The notes: generated by a model from the sequence alone, not told the origin. DNA of 64,000 nt from Anaerolineae bacterium (GCA_027494015.1 JAOSJP010000001.1:434001-498000); one strand, 5' to 3'. Positions 9,211 to 19,420 are shown, numbered from the stretch's first letter. Program-made: numbers and translations.

Positions 9211-10434
9211 ATGTTCCGCCGAACGCTGCTTTTCGCCATCTGCACGATGCTGGCCCTCACCGCTGGCGGATTGTCCAGCTTCTACCCCGCCGCTGCGCTG
9301 GCCGGCAGCATCTCCTATGCCAGCCAGCCGGATGAGCTGGGGCTGTATCTGAATGATGTCGTCTTCGTGCGCGATACGGTCGTCCTCCCGCCGGGGACGG
9401 CGTATGTGTCCCTGCCGCCCGGCACCTTCCCCGACACGCTGATTCTCAGCGAAAACGGCAGCCGCGTCCGCGAGTATCGCGTGGCACCCCAGGCAGCAGA
9501 CGTGTACTACGGGCAGGTCGCCTACGGTGGCGTAAGCGCGGCGTATTCCGGCGGGCGCTCGTCCTATGTCGTCACCTGGGACGCGCCCGATGCCAGCAGC
9601 GCGGAGGCGACGCGCGAAGTGAAGCTGGAATACCTGATGTCCGGGGCCTTCTGGACGCCGATCTACGACATGACCATCCTGGGCGATGCGCGCGTGCAAC
9701 TGGCGTTCTTCGCGCGGATTGACAACACAGGGCTGGTTCTGGACGAGGCGACGGTCTACCTGCTGGCCGGGCGCGTTGACCTGTCGCAGCAGCTTGACCA
9801 GACGAGCCAGATCACGTTCAACCAGTACGCGGTGGGCTATGACGAGACTCCGGTCGCGCTGCCGGCTCTTGGGGCGGGCAGGGTGGACTTACAGCACATC
9901 TACCCGTTGGGACAGGTGTCCGCCCGGCCCGGCGAGACTCTCTTCGTGAACCTGGTGGACGAGGCTCTCGACGCCCGGCGGCTGCACGTATGGAACGCGG
10001 CTGCCAGCCAGGAAACAGACGTGATCTACAAGGTGCTGAACAGCACCGAAACGCCGCTGGCCGAGGGCATCGTGCGCGCCTACCAGGACGGGCTGTTCAT
10101 GGGCAGCGACTTCATCGAGACGACGCCCCCCACCGGCGAGGGCAGCGTGACGGTGGGCAGGCTGCCCGATGTGCGCGTGCGGCGCGGCGAGACCGGGACC
10201 TACCAGGTCGAGGCGGGCAACGATTACACCCTGCACGACGTGACGCTGGAAGTCCAGAACTTCAGCGCGCAAGACCTGGCGCTGACGATTCTGGATGCCT
10301 GGAACAAGGACGCCTGGGGGTTCGAGTACTCGGTGACACCGGAGCGCCAGGCCGATAACCTGCTGCGCTGGGAGATCAGCGTGCCCGCCGGCGAGAGCGT
10401 CACCATCACCTACCAGTACCGGACGGAGTACTGA
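9211..10434 (+). CDS. Secreted DUF4139-domain protein
   Basis: 407 residues. A signal peptide covers about residues 1-30 (MFRRTLLFAICTMLALTAGG). The body matches the DUF4139 family as I know it: an N-terminal strand-rich part (VSLPPGTFPDTLILSENG), the LEYLMSGAFWTPIYDM segment, and a C-terminal beta domain with ESVTITYQYRTEY at the end. Function is unknown; related proteins are sometimes annotated as mucoidy inhibitor MuiA. The ATG at 9211 is chosen because the signal peptide starts there and AAGGAGAG precedes it; an upstream in-frame ATG would overlap the phosphatase gene. It converges with the kinase gene on the other strand 51 bases beyond its stop. Confidence 0.85.
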   Translation: MFRRTLLFAICTMLALTAGGLSSFYPAAALAGSISYASQPDELGLYLNDVVFVRDTVVLPPGTAYVSLPPGTFPDTLILSENGSRVREYRVAPQAADVYYGQVAYGGVSAAYSGGRSSYVVTWDAPDASSAEATREVKLEYLMSGAFWTPIYDMTILGDARVQLAFFARIDNTGLVLDEATVYLLAGRVDLSQQLDQTSQITFNQYAVGYDETPVALPALGAGRVDLQHIYPLGQVSARPGETLFVNLVDEALDARRLHVWNAAASQETDVIYKVLNSTETPLAEGIVRAYQDGLFMGSDFIETTPPTGEGSVTVGRLPDVRVRRGETGTYQVEAGNDYTLHDVTLEVQNFSAQDLALTILDAWNKDAWGFEYSVTPERQADNLLRWEISVPAGESVTITYQYRTEY

Positions 10435-10485
10435 GGAGCGGCTGCGGCGTGGCGCGCGGCAACGGAGCGGCGCGGCCCGGCGGGT

Positions 10486-12414
10486 TCAGAGTGGTGCGCA
10501 GCCTGGGGAGGGGTTCTTCCTCGGCGTCGAGGCGCACTGCTGCGGGCTGGCTGACGCTTCGGCAGCGTCCAGCAGGCTGAGGAGGCGCTCCTCGCCCCAG
10601 CGCGCGGCCAGCGGCGCGGCCTGGCGCAGCAGGGCGACTGCCCGCGCGGAGTCCCCGCTGGCGAGCCAGCTTTCGGCGGCGGCGAGGTAGGCAGCGAGCA
10701 GCGCAGGCGCGTCCTCGTCCAACTCGTGCGGAGCCATCTCCAACACGGCGCGCGCCGCGGCGACGCTGCGCTCGAAGTCCCCGCGCTGAGCGCAGGCGAC
10801 GGCCAGCGCCAGGTGGAGGTGCTGCGGCTGGTAGACGGTGTGCGCTTTGTGCGAATCGGCGGCGGGCAGGGCGGGGAACTGCGCGCCCGCGCCGCGCTCC
10901 AGGACGGAGATGCCGCGCCCGACCTGGCCGCAGGCGATCAGCAGAGTGCCCAGCCCGACCCAGGCAGGGCCGTAGGCGGGGTCCAGCGCCAGCGCCTGCT
11001 CGAAGGCTTGCTGGCTGGCTGCCGCGTGATCGGGATGCAGCGCCAGCACCATGCCCAGCGTATGCCAGGCGGGCGCGCTGCCCTGTTCGGCGGCAGCGCG
11101 GCGGAATGGCGCGGCCATGCGCCGAAAGCGTTCGGGGCGATCCAGCGACGCGGCGAGCGTCTCGTACAGCACAGCGTAGACCAGATCGGGATCGGCGGCG
11201 ATGGCGGCAACGGTGGCCTCGTCGGCGGCTTGCTCGTCCGCATACTCGTGGCGGTACAGGGCGGCGAGGGCAAGCTGCGCGTAGGGCAGATCGGGCTTGA
11301 GACGGGTGGCGTCGAGCAGTGCCGCGCAGCCGTCGAGAAGCCGGTCGAGGGCGATCAGCGTCTCTCCCCACTCGGCGAGCACCTCTGGCACCTCCGCGTA
11401 GCGTGCCAGCAGCGGACGCAGGCGCTGCGCCGCCTGTTCGGGAGCGCCCTCTTCGCGCAGGCGGCGAATGGCGGTCAGCTCGTGCAGGAGCGCCTGGGGG
11501 AGCGCCGGGCGCGAGCCGTTGCGCGGGCGGTCGGCGGCAGGGTGCGGGGCGCTGCGCTGGCGCGGCCCCAACGCTCGCTTCAGATCAGCCAGGAACTCAC
11601 GTGCGCTCGCCGGACGATCGGCGGGCCTCTTGCTGAGCGCTCGCAGCAGCGGATCGGCGATGGCCGGGGGCACAGACGGGTGGCCCGGCTCAACTGGCAG
11701 CGGCTCCGCCTCTACAATCAGATGAAGCAAGGCGTCGTCCTGGTCGTGCTCTTCGTCATAGTCCAGGTAGTAATGCCCCGTGATCGCCTCATAGAGCACA
11801 ACTGCCAGCGAGTACAGGTCAGAGCGCAGCGTGACCTCGTGCCCCAGCGCCTGCTCTGGCGACATGTAGAGCAGCGTGCCCGGCTGCGGCCCTGAATCGT
11901 CGGCAGCGCCGTAGCGCTGAGCCGGATGGATGTGGGCCAGGCCGAAATCGGCCAGCTTGAAGTGGCGCGGCTGGGCGAAGAGGATGTTCTCCGGCTTGAT
12001 GTCGCGGTGGATAACTCCGCGCTGGTGCAGCGTGTCCAGCGCCCGGCAGATGTCGGCGGCGACGGCGAGCAGCGTGGCGCGATCCAGCGGGCCGCGCTCG
12101 CTGAGCAGCGTGAGCAGGTCGCCGGGAAGGTATTCCATGATCAGGAACAGCGAGTCGCCCTCTTCGCGTAGGGCGTGGATGTTGACGATGTTGGGGTGAG
12201 CCAGGCTGGCCGTCAGCCGCGCTTCGCGCACGAACCATTCGCGCGACCCCTCGATGGTGAAGTCGGCGCGGTGAAGCTGCTTGATGGCGACCGAGCGCTC
12301 CAGGGTGAGGTCTTCGGCCAGGTAGACGACGCTGAAGCCGCCGTTGCCGATGACGGACTTGATGACGTACTCGTCGAGGGTGTCGCCGGGTTCGAGTGAA
12401 GACGTGCGCGCCAT
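10486..12414 (-). CDS. Ser/Thr protein kinase with TPR repeats
   Basis: 642 residues. The kinase domain spans about 12-290 with glycine loop GNGGFSVVY, VAIK lysine, catalytic loop HRDIKPEN, DFG motif (ADFGLAH) and a MSPEQ activation-segment end. From about 320 onwards the protein is helical, Ala/Leu-rich and repetitive with TPR-like periodicity (HTLGMVLALHPD, GPAWVGLGTLL). No transmembrane segment is seen, so unlike the PknB-like kinase at 23425 it should be cytoplasmic, with TPRs for partner binding. The ATG at 12414 is chosen because the kinase fold begins right after it. The start faces an R1 array 108 bases away, which may affect its expression. Confidence 0.92.
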   Translation of the reverse strand: MARTSSLEPGDTLDEYVIKSVIGNGGFSVVYLAEDLTLERSVAIKQLHRADFTIEGSREWFVREARLTASLAHPNIVNIHALREEGDSLFLIMEYLPGDLLTLLSERGPLDRATLLAVAADICRALDTLHQRGVIHRDIKPENILFAQPRHFKLADFGLAHIHPAQRYGAADDSGPQPGTLLYMSPEQALGHEVTLRSDLYSLAVVLYEAITGHYYLDYDEEHDQDDALLHLIVEAEPLPVEPGHPSVPPAIADPLLRALSKRPADRPASAREFLADLKRALGPRQRSAPHPAADRPRNGSRPALPQALLHELTAIRRLREEGAPEQAAQRLRPLLARYAEVPEVLAEWGETLIALDRLLDGCAALLDATRLKPDLPYAQLALAALYRHEYADEQAADEATVAAIAADPDLVYAVLYETLAASLDRPERFRRMAAPFRRAAAEQGSAPAWHTLGMVLALHPDHAAASQQAFEQALALDPAYGPAWVGLGTLLIACGQVGRGISVLERGAGAQFPALPAADSHKAHTVYQPQHLHLALAVACAQRGDFERSVAAARAVLEMAPHELDEDAPALLAAYLAAAESWLASGDSARAVALLRQAAPLAARWGEERLLSLLDAAEASASPQQCASTPRKNPSPGCAPL

Positions 12415-12522
12415 CACAGGCTTCGCTTCTTTCGGGCGGTGGGTCGTGAGAATCTTGAGTTTATGTTGCGTTATGGAACAGTATAGATCAGATTTGAGCA
12501 ATGGCAACCGGACAGTTGTCCG

Positions 12523-13581
12523 GGGTGCGTGCAAAACCTATCAGTAGGGGCGCTGCTCTGCTATGCCCCCCTTTACCTCACCCCCGCTCGGCGCTGGCGC
12601 GCCTCGCCGCCCCCTCTCCGTCAACGGAGAGGGGGCAAGCCGAGCGTAGCGAGGCTGGGGGTGAGGTCAAGGTCCCTGCCAGACTTCCGAAGTTTTCGGA
12701 AACTTCGGAAGTCCCTTTATCCTCCGCATCCGCACGGCGAATGCGCGCCGAACCGGGCAGGCGGGGATGCTGCTCTGCTGCGCCCCCTTTACCTCACCCC
12801 CGCTCGGCGCTGGCGCGCCTCGCCGCCCCCTCTCCGTCAACGGAGAGGGGGCAAGCCGAGCGCAGTGAGGCTGGGGGTGAGGTCAAGATCCCTGCCAGAC
12901 TTCCGAAGTTTTCGGAAACTTCGGAAGTCCCTTTATCCTCCGCATCCGCACGGCGAGTGCGCGCCGAACCGGGCAGGCGGGGATGCTGCTCTGCTATGCC
13001 CTGGTTGACCTCACCCCCGCTCGGCGCTGACGCGCCTCGCCGCCCCCTCTCCGTCAACGGAGAGGGGGCAAGCCGAGCGCAGCGAGGCTGGGGGTGAGGT
13101 CAAGATCCCTGCCAGACTTCCGAAGTTTTCGGAAACTTCGGAAGTCCCTTTATCCTCCGCATCCGCACGGCGAGTGCGCGCCGAACCGGGCAGGCGGGGA
13201 TGCTGTTCTGCTGCGCCCCCCTTTACCTCACCCCCGCTCGGCGCTGGCGCGCCTCGCCGCCCCCTCTCCGTCAACGGAGAGGGGGCAAGCCGAGCGCAGC
13301 GAGGCTGGGGGTGAGGTCAAGATCCCTGCCAGACTTCCGAAGTTTTCGGAAACTTCGGAAGTCCCTTTATCCTCCGCATCCGCACGGCGAGTGCGCGCCG
13401 AACCGGGCAGGCGGGGATGCTGTTCTGCTGCGCCCCCCTTTACCTCACCCCCGTTCGGCGCTGACGCGCCTCGCCGCCCCCTCTCCGTTGACGGAGAGGG
13501 GGCAAGCCGAGCGCAGTGAGGCTGGGGGTGAGGTCAATGCCCCCACGTCAAGCGAGTCACTGACCACCTCTGCGCGCACCG
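12523..13581. mobile_element. R1 element expanded into five cores and four spacers
   Basis: The outer left end at 12523-12536 is GGGTGCGTGCAAAA and the right end is a degenerate inverted copy ending near 13581. The flanks GTTGTCCG (12515-12522) and GTTGCCCG (13582-13589) agree at 7 of 8 positions, as expected of a target duplication. Inside, five palindromic cores begin at ACCTCA 12575, 12791, 13008, 13225 and 13442 (period 216-217). Four spacers each hold a perfect 30-base hairpin with 13-base arms and a TCGG loop (12683, 12899, 13116, 13333). Open frames across the array arise from the repeats and are not genes. Confidence 0.85.
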
Positions 13582-13616
13582 GTTGCCCGCCGTCCGGGGC
13601 GTGCTCTATAAGACAA

Positions 13617-13645
13617 GGGGCGTCCCGTCGGTGCGGGAACGCCCC
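13617..13645 (-). terminator. Hairpin after the glycoside hydrolase gene
   Basis: An inverted repeat (GGGGCGTCCCG/CGGGAACGCCCC, one bulge) lies 33 bases beyond the minus-strand stop at 13679 and is followed on that strand by TTGTCTTAT. It is a plausible but weak intrinsic terminator. Confidence 0.5.
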
Positions 13646-13678
13646 CTGCGTACCTTTCGCAGATGTCGTGCGAGCCGG

Positions 13679-15074
13679 TTACTGCAGCACACCCGCCAGG
13701 GCGGTGCAGGCCGGGCACGTGCCGTCAGGGCGGATCATGGCGTAGCCCGCCTGCGGGTCTGCGCCGTAGGCCGAGAAGTCCACGTTCCAGACGATCATCA
13801 GGCGAACGCGCCCGCTCTGCGCGGAGAGCACGGCGGCCTGGGCCAGCCAGGTAGCTTGCTCGGCGACGCTGGTGTTCTGCCCCCAGGCGAAATGAGCCGG
13901 CAGCGGCCCGTAGCCTTCGGGCGAGACGTAGCCCAGCTCGGTGAAGCAAGCCTGCTTGCCACCGAAGGGGCCAATGGCGCGGTTGAGCATGGTGCCGAAG
14001 TAGCGCGTCGGATAGTTGTCACGCGGGTCGCCGGAGCTTTGCTGTGGGCTGACGATGCCTTCGTTATAGTGCACGCCAATGCAATCCGCGTACTGGCCCG
14101 CGCCAGCGGCGGCCATCTGCTGGGTGTAGACATCGTCGTTGCAGCCCTGGGCCGTGCAGCCAGCCGCGCCGAAGAAACCGGTGGGAGACAGCGCGCCCGT
14201 GATGACCATCGTGCCGGAGTTGGCTGACTTGATGGCGTTGAAGGCTTTGGCCAGCAAGGGGACGTAGTTGGCGCCATTGATCTGACCCGCAGGCCATTCG
14301 CGGTCAATGTTCATCTCGTTCCAGATCTCGATGGCATCCGCGCCCGCCGCAGCCAGGCCCGCCACGTACTGGGCGTAGGAGTCCTGGTAGCTGGCGTTCA
14401 TGACCTGGCTCATGTCACCAATGACCGAGAAGAGAACCTTGTAGCCCAGCGGCATGTGCCTCGGCGATGAGTCCGCCCGCGCTCTGGCCCATCTGAAGCT
14501 GCCACTTGACCCATTTCATTTTGGAGGCTTGCAGGGCGTTGCGGGTGTTGGGGTACAGGCCAGTGACCTGCCCGCCGACCTCAAAGCCCCCGCCCACTGC
14601 CGAGCCGGTGACCGGCGCGGGCAGGCTGCCATCAGGAGCGGGGGCAACCACAGGCGATGTGCCCTCGGTGACCGCATCGCAGATGGCGATGATCTGGCGG
14701 TTGAAGCTGGTGCGCACTTCATACTGCGCGCCCGTCAGCGCGGTGATGACGAAACGCCAGCCGAAGTAAATCTGGCGAGCCTCTTCGCCTTCTTCGAGCG
14801 TGCGGCAGCTATCAATGCCGTCAATGAACTCGTATTCCTCATAGGTCCACTGCATGACATAGGTGAGGTCCTGGCCCGTCTTCTCTTCGAGGGCGGCGCG
14901 CGCGGCGGCGAAGGCGAGCCAGCCGGGGTCGGTCGGCGTCGGCGTGGGGCCAGCCTGCGGCGCGCCGGACAGACCGGCAGGGATTGTGCTGCTGGCACTG
15001 GCGGCCAGAGGCGTCAGCCCGACGAGCATGATCACGACAGCGAGCAAAGCATAGAGCAAGGTCTTGCGGTTCAT
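13679..15074 (-). CDS. Secreted GH39-like glycoside hydrolase, frameshifted
   Basis: About 464 residues if one base is removed. A signal peptide (MNRKTLLYALLAVVIMLVGL) leads into a domain of unknown type (about 50-150). A clan-A glycosidase barrel follows, with the acid/base motif IEIWNEMN and a candidate nucleophile in CFTELGYVSPEG. The reading frame breaks at 14445-14447, where the minus-strand sequence reads GCTGGGCTAC instead of the GCTGGCTAC needed for AEAHAAGYKVLFSV; the N-terminal frame stops soon after. The barrel is a relative of the LysM-fused protein at 32109. If the extra base is real the gene is broken; if it is an assembly error the enzyme is intact. Substrate unknown. Confidence 0.8.
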
Positions 15075-15299
15075 CGCGATGAAACGTCCTTTCACGTCTC
15101 CAGGTCTGGCGAACCGGGAGTGGCTACGGTCATAGGGCCGGGCGCTGGACGACATGAGATAACAGGCACGGCCAGGCTGAGGGGGTATTGTGAACGAAAA
15201 GCGCCGATTTGTCTACAATGATTTGCCTACTGTCGCCTGACGGGATGTGCTGCCATGCTTCTCTACGGCAGCGCAGCCGCACCTCCGTCGGCTCGATGC

Positions 15300-17174
15300 T
15301 CAGGCGGAGGCCAGCCCACCTTGAAGCTGCGTCGTGTACAGGTCATAGTAGTGACCGCGCGCAGCCAGCAGTTCCTCGTGCGTGCCGCGCTCGATGATGC
15401 GCCCGTGATCCATGACGATGACCTGGTCAGCGCGTATGATGGTGCTCAGGCGGTGGGCGATGACGAAGGCCGTGCGCCCCTCCAGCAGCTTGCCGAGCGC
15501 CGCCTGCATCTGCAATTCGGTCACCGTGTCCACGCTGCTGGTGGCTTCGTCCAGGATGATGATCGCCGGGTCGGCGAGCAGGGCGCGGGTGAACGAGATG
15601 AGCTGGCGCTGGCCGGTGCTCAGGCGCGACCCGCCCTCTTCCACATCCGTGTCATAGCCCTTGGGCAGCGGGGCGATGAAGTCGTGCGCGCCGGTCGCGC
15701 GGGCCGCCGCCTCGATCTCCTCGTCGGTGGCGTCCAGCCGCCCGTAGCGCAGATTCTCCTTGATTGTCGTGGCGAACAGCCCCGTGTCCTGCGGCACCCA
15801 GGCCATCTGGTCGCGCAAGGATCTCATGGTGATCTGGGAAATGTCGTGACCGTCGAACAGAATCTGGCCGCTCTGCGCTTCGTAGAAGCGCCCCAGCAGA
15901 CGGACAAGCGTGCTCTTGCCCGCGCCCGTGTGCCCGACCAGGGCGACGGTCTGGCCGGGCTGCACCGTCAGGCTGATGTCGTGGAGGATGTTCGCTTCCT
16001 CGTCTCCGGCGTCCCTGGCATCGTCGGCGGGCGGGGACGCGCCATTGCCGCCCTTGACCGCGCTGGTGGGGGGTGGGGCGTCGGTCAGCGCCCGTTCCGG
16101 CCTGGTGTAGTGAAAGCTGACCCCGCGAAACTCGACCCGGCCCTGGATGCGCGGCAGATCGCGCGCGCCTGGCGCGTCGGTGATGTCCGGCTGCGTGTCC
16201 AGCACATTCAGGATGCGCTCGCCGGCGGCAGCGGCCTCCTGGAACTGGTCGAGGCGCATGGCCAGGTCGCGGATGGGGTCGAAGAACATGTTGAGGTAGA
16301 GCAGGAAGGCGACCAGCGTCCCGGCGGACATATCGCCGTCGAGGACGCGCACGCCCCCAAAGCCGAGGACAATGGCCACGCCGACCTGCGAGATGAGGTC
16401 AATGCCTGGCATGAAGATGGAGGCCAGCTTATCGGCGCTGAGGGCGGCGTTGAGTTCGGTGGTGGAGACTGCGCGGAAACGTTGCTCCTCGCGGTATTCG
16501 CGGACGAACGCCTGGACAATGCGCATCCCGGACAGGCTCTCCTGCAGCGTGGCCGAGACGACGCCAACGGCCTCGCGCACAGCGCGATAGCGCCGGTTGG
16601 CGTTGCGCCGCCACCACAGGGTTAGCCCGATCATGGCCGGCAGAATGGTGAAAGTGAGCAAGGCAAGCTGCCAGTCCAGCAGCAGCAGCACCGCAACAAT
16701 TCCCACCAGGGTGAACGAGCTGCTGATCGTGTTGACGACGGCCCAGGTGATGAAGTTCTGCAGCGAGTTGCTGTCTTCGGTGACGCGGGCCATCAGGTCG
16801 CCGACGCGGTTGTGGTCGAAGTAGCTCAGGTTCAGATCGAGATACTTGTAGAAGAGGCCCTGGCGCACGTTCATGATGGCGTGCTGGCCGATCCAGACCA
16901 TGTTGTACATCTGGATGCGCAGGCCAACCGCCTGGACGATGAGCATCACCAGGTAGGCGATGCTGAAGCCGATCAGCGCGGATTCGTCGCGCTCGCCCAG
17001 CCCGCGATTGATCGCCTGGCGCACCAGGGCGGGCGCGATCAGCGCGCTGGCGGACGTGATCAGCATCAGCCCCAGGACGAGTAGCACGCGGCGGCGGTAC
17101 GGGCGCGCGAAGCTGAGCAGGCGGGCGAGCGTCTCCAGGATGGGCCGTTCCAGCCGGGGCCTGGCGTCGTTCAT
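15300..17174 (-). CDS. ABC exporter subunit with catalytic-type NBD
   Basis: 624 residues, a fused half-transporter: six membrane helices (about 25-320) then a nucleotide-binding domain with Walker A GHTGAGKST, Walker B IIILDEATSSVD with the catalytic Glu, and H-loop VIAHRLSTI. Its signature motif is LSTGQ rather than LSGGQ. It overlaps the partner gene by four bases (ATGA at 17171-17174), so they are translationally coupled. In heterodimeric exporters of the TM287/288 or BmrCD type, one subunit gives a full Walker set and a weak signature, exactly as seen here. Between membrane and NBD parts lies a longer acidic/Pro linker (about 360-400). Substrate (drug, lipid or peptide) cannot be inferred. 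Confidence 0.95.
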   Translation of the reverse strand: MNDARPRLERPILETLARLLSFARPYRRRVLLVLGLMLITSASALIAPALVRQAINRGLGERDESALIGFSIAYLVMLIVQAVGLRIQMYNMVWIGQHAIMNVRQGLFYKYLDLNLSYFDHNRVGDLMARVTEDSNSLQNFITWAVVNTISSSFTLVGIVAVLLLLDWQLALLTFTILPAMIGLTLWWRRNANRRYRAVREAVGVVSATLQESLSGMRIVQAFVREYREEQRFRAVSTTELNAALSADKLASIFMPGIDLISQVGVAIVLGFGGVRVLDGDMSAGTLVAFLLYLNMFFDPIRDLAMRLDQFQEAAAAGERILNVLDTQPDITDAPGARDLPRIQGRVEFRGVSFHYTRPERALTDAPPPTSAVKGGNGASPPADDARDAGDEEANILHDISLTVQPGQTVALVGHTGAGKSTLVRLLGRFYEAQSGQILFDGHDISQITMRSLRDQMAWVPQDTGLFATTIKENLRYGRLDATDEEIEAAARATGAHDFIAPLPKGYDTDVEEGGSRLSTGQRQLISFTRALLADPAIIILDEATSSVDTVTELQMQAALGKLLEGRTAFVIAHRLSTIIRADQVIVMDHGRIIERGTHEELLAARGHYYDLYTTQLQGGLASA

Positions 17175-19102
17175 CAGGTCTCCTCCCGGCGCGAGCTGCG
17201 TTTGGACGTGGAGGCAAACTCGGCTCGAACCTGGCTGTCCGTCGAGCGGTCTTCTACAGGGGGCGGCGGCTCGTCCGGCGGCAGCGTGTCGTCGTCCGAC
17301 AGGCCGATGCCCCGGATGTCCTCAACGGGCACTTCCTGGTCGGACTGCAAGCGCCACAGGTTGGCGTAGCGCCCGCCCAGGCGCACCAGCTCGCGGTGCG
17401 TGCCGCGCTCGACGATGCGCCCCTGCTCCAGCATGATGATCTGATCGGCGTGCATGACCGTGCTGAGGCGCTGGGCGACGATCAACGTCGTGCGGCCTTT
17501 CATCAGGTCTTGCAGGGCGGCGCGAATCTCGTACTCGGTGCGGCTGTCTACGCTGGCAGTCGCATCGTCCAGGATGAGGATGCGCGGGTCCACCAGCAGG
17601 GCGCGGGCGATGGCGATGCGCTGGCGCTGCCCGCCAGAGAGCGTCACGCCGCGCTCGCCGACCAGCGTCTCGTAGCCAGCGGGGAATTCGCAGATGAAGT
17701 CGTGGGCGCGGGCGGCGCGGGCGGCCCGCTCGACTTCGGCGCGGGTGGCCTCCGGGCGGCCCAGGGCGATGTTGTCGTGAACGGTCGCGTTGAACAGGAA
17801 GGTGCTCTGCATCACAAGGCCGACCTGGGAGCGCAGCAGCTTGAGCGGCATGTCGCGCACATCGTAGCCGTCAATGGTGATGCTGCCCCCGGACACGTCA
17901 TAGAAGCGCGGGATCAGGTCAATGAGCGTGGTCTTGCCGCTGCCGGTCGTGCCGACGATGGCCGTCACCGTGTCGGGCTGCGCCTCGAAGAAGATGTTGT
18001 AGAGCACCTCGACTTCCGGCTCGTCTTCGCGCGCGCCGTAGACGAACGACACGTCGTCGAAGCGGATGTGCCCGTGCAGCTTGCCGGGGTTCAGCGCGCC
18101 CATGCGCGTCTTGATCTCCGGCGTGGTATCCATGATGGCGAAGATGCGCTTGCCGTTGGCGATGGCGCGGGCGGTAATGTCAATCATGAAGGCCAGGCGG
18201 TGCGTGGGCAGAGAGAGCAGGGCGACATAGCTGTTGAACTCAACCAACATGCCCAGCGTCATCTCGCCGCCCAGCACGCGGTTGCCGCCGAAGAGGAGCA
18301 GCAGGAAGCTGAGAAAGCCGACGATGAACCAGACCGCCGGCTGGGCCAGCGTGAAGATGTGGGCCATCTTGATCCAGGAGCGCAGGACGGCGGTGTTGTC
18401 TTCCTCGAAACGCTCCCGCGCGAACTGCTCGCGGGCGAACGCCTTGACGACGACGATCTGGGTCAGGTTCTCCTGGATGCGCGCGTACATGGCGCCGCGC
18501 TTGCTGCGGATGTCGCCGAAAAGCGGCTCGATGCGGATGCCGAACAGGTAAGCGACCGCGAAGAGGATGGGCATGGGCAGCAGGAAGATGGTCGCCAGAC
18601 CCGCGTTGCGGCTGAACATGATCCCATAAATGCCCACCAGCAGCACGATCAGGTTGATCGCGTCGCCGATGACGATGCCCGCGAAAAAGCGAATTTCATC
18701 CACGTCGCCGATGGTGCGGCTCATAAGCTGGCCGATGCGGATGCGGTCGTAAAAGGAGAAAGGCAGCCGCTGCAGGTGAGTGAACAGGTCGAGGCGCAGG
18801 TCGAAGGCGGCCTTGCGGCCCAACCACTGGGTGCCATAACGCTGGCCGAAGTTCGCCAGCCCGCGCACGACGGCCAGCCCGACGATCAGCAGCGTGGTGA
18901 CGGTCAGCATCCGGCGCTGGCTCCACTCGCCGGGGAAGAGAAAACTCTCCTCCTGCGTGCCGAGCGCCGTGTCAACGGCGTTGCCGATCAGCCAGGGGCC
19001 GGCCAGGGTGAGCAGGGTGACGGCGATCAGGCTGGCGTAGACGACAACAGCGATGCGCCAGTAGGGTCGCAGGTAGCGCAGGATGCGGAGCAGTATCTTC
19101 AT
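17174..19102 (-). CDS. ABC exporter subunit with degenerate NBD
   Basis: 642 residues, first gene of the exporter pair. Six membrane helices occupy about 15-330. The NBD has Walker A GTTGSGKTT and a canonical LSGGQRQR signature. Walker B reads ILILDDATASVD, with Asp where the catalytic Glu should be, and the H-loop His is Gln (IVAQRLSTV). These substitutions define the degenerate site of a heterodimeric exporter, complementing the LSTGQ of its partner. An acidic/Pro-rich C-terminal tail of about 60 residues follows. The ATG at 19102 is chosen because the family start (MKILLRILRYLRPYWR) lies there; the frame upstream is Arg-rich and unlike the family. Confidence 0.95.
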   Translation of the reverse strand: MKILLRILRYLRPYWRIAVVVYASLIAVTLLTLAGPWLIGNAVDTALGTQEESFLFPGEWSQRRMLTVTTLLIVGLAVVRGLANFGQRYGTQWLGRKAAFDLRLDLFTHLQRLPFSFYDRIRIGQLMSRTIGDVDEIRFFAGIVIGDAINLIVLLVGIYGIMFSRNAGLATIFLLPMPILFAVAYLFGIRIEPLFGDIRSKRGAMYARIQENLTQIVVVKAFAREQFARERFEEDNTAVLRSWIKMAHIFTLAQPAVWFIVGFLSFLLLLFGGNRVLGGEMTLGMLVEFNSYVALLSLPTHRLAFMIDITARAIANGKRIFAIMDTTPEIKTRMGALNPGKLHGHIRFDDVSFVYGAREDEPEVEVLYNIFFEAQPDTVTAIVGTTGSGKTTLIDLIPRFYDVSGGSITIDGYDVRDMPLKLLRSQVGLVMQSTFLFNATVHDNIALGRPEATRAEVERAARAARAHDFICEFPAGYETLVGERGVTLSGGQRQRIAIARALLVDPRILILDDATASVDSRTEYEIRAALQDLMKGRTTLIVAQRLSTVMHADQIIMLEQGRIVERGTHRELVRLGGRYANLWRLQSDQEVPVEDIRGIGLSDDDTLPPDEPPPPVEDRSTDSQVRAEFASTSKRSSRREET

Positions 19103-19274
19103 CAGGACGCTTCTCTGAACCGGTGACGGTCTTCGCGCGCCTCGCCCAGGCACGCTGCGCGGTCTCCGAGAGCGGCGGCGCGCTGCGCGAGCGAGAGGGC
19201 GGTTCCTATGGACACCTGGCAAGGCCCACAGTATACCCGAAGAGCAGCACGGGCGTCCAGCCTGCCTTAACGCA

Positions 19275-19412
19275 GGGTGCGTGCAAGGGTTGACAGCGAC
19301 TCGCTTGACGTGAGGGTATTGACCTCACCCCCAGCCTTGCTGCGCCGAGCGGGGGTGAGGTAAAGGAGGGCGCCAGAGCAGCGCCCCTACCTGGCACGTT
19401 TTGCTCGCACCC
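19275..19412. mobile_element. R1 element with exact 8-bp target duplication
   Basis: A 138-bp copy with left end GGGTGCGTGCAAGG and right end TTTTGCTCGCACCC, and a shortened core. TTAACGCA lies immediately on both sides (19267-19274 and 19413-19420). The region 19103-19834 between abc and iorA is otherwise filled by this and the next element and holds no gene. Confidence 0.8.
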
Positions 19413-19420
19413 TTAACGCA

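Noticed and set aside
12529..13519. Overlapping open frames in the repeat array
   Set aside because: They are copies of the same repeat translated in several frames (PPLPHPRSALARLAAPSPST repeated) and have no ribosome sites.
12575..13540. CRISPR array
   Set aside because: Period is 217 bases, both cores and spacers are repeated, and there are no cas genes. It is tandem expansion of R1.
17396..19126. A 576-codon plus-strand open frame
   Set aside because: Antisense to the ABC exporter subunit, rich in Asp/Gln/His and without motifs.
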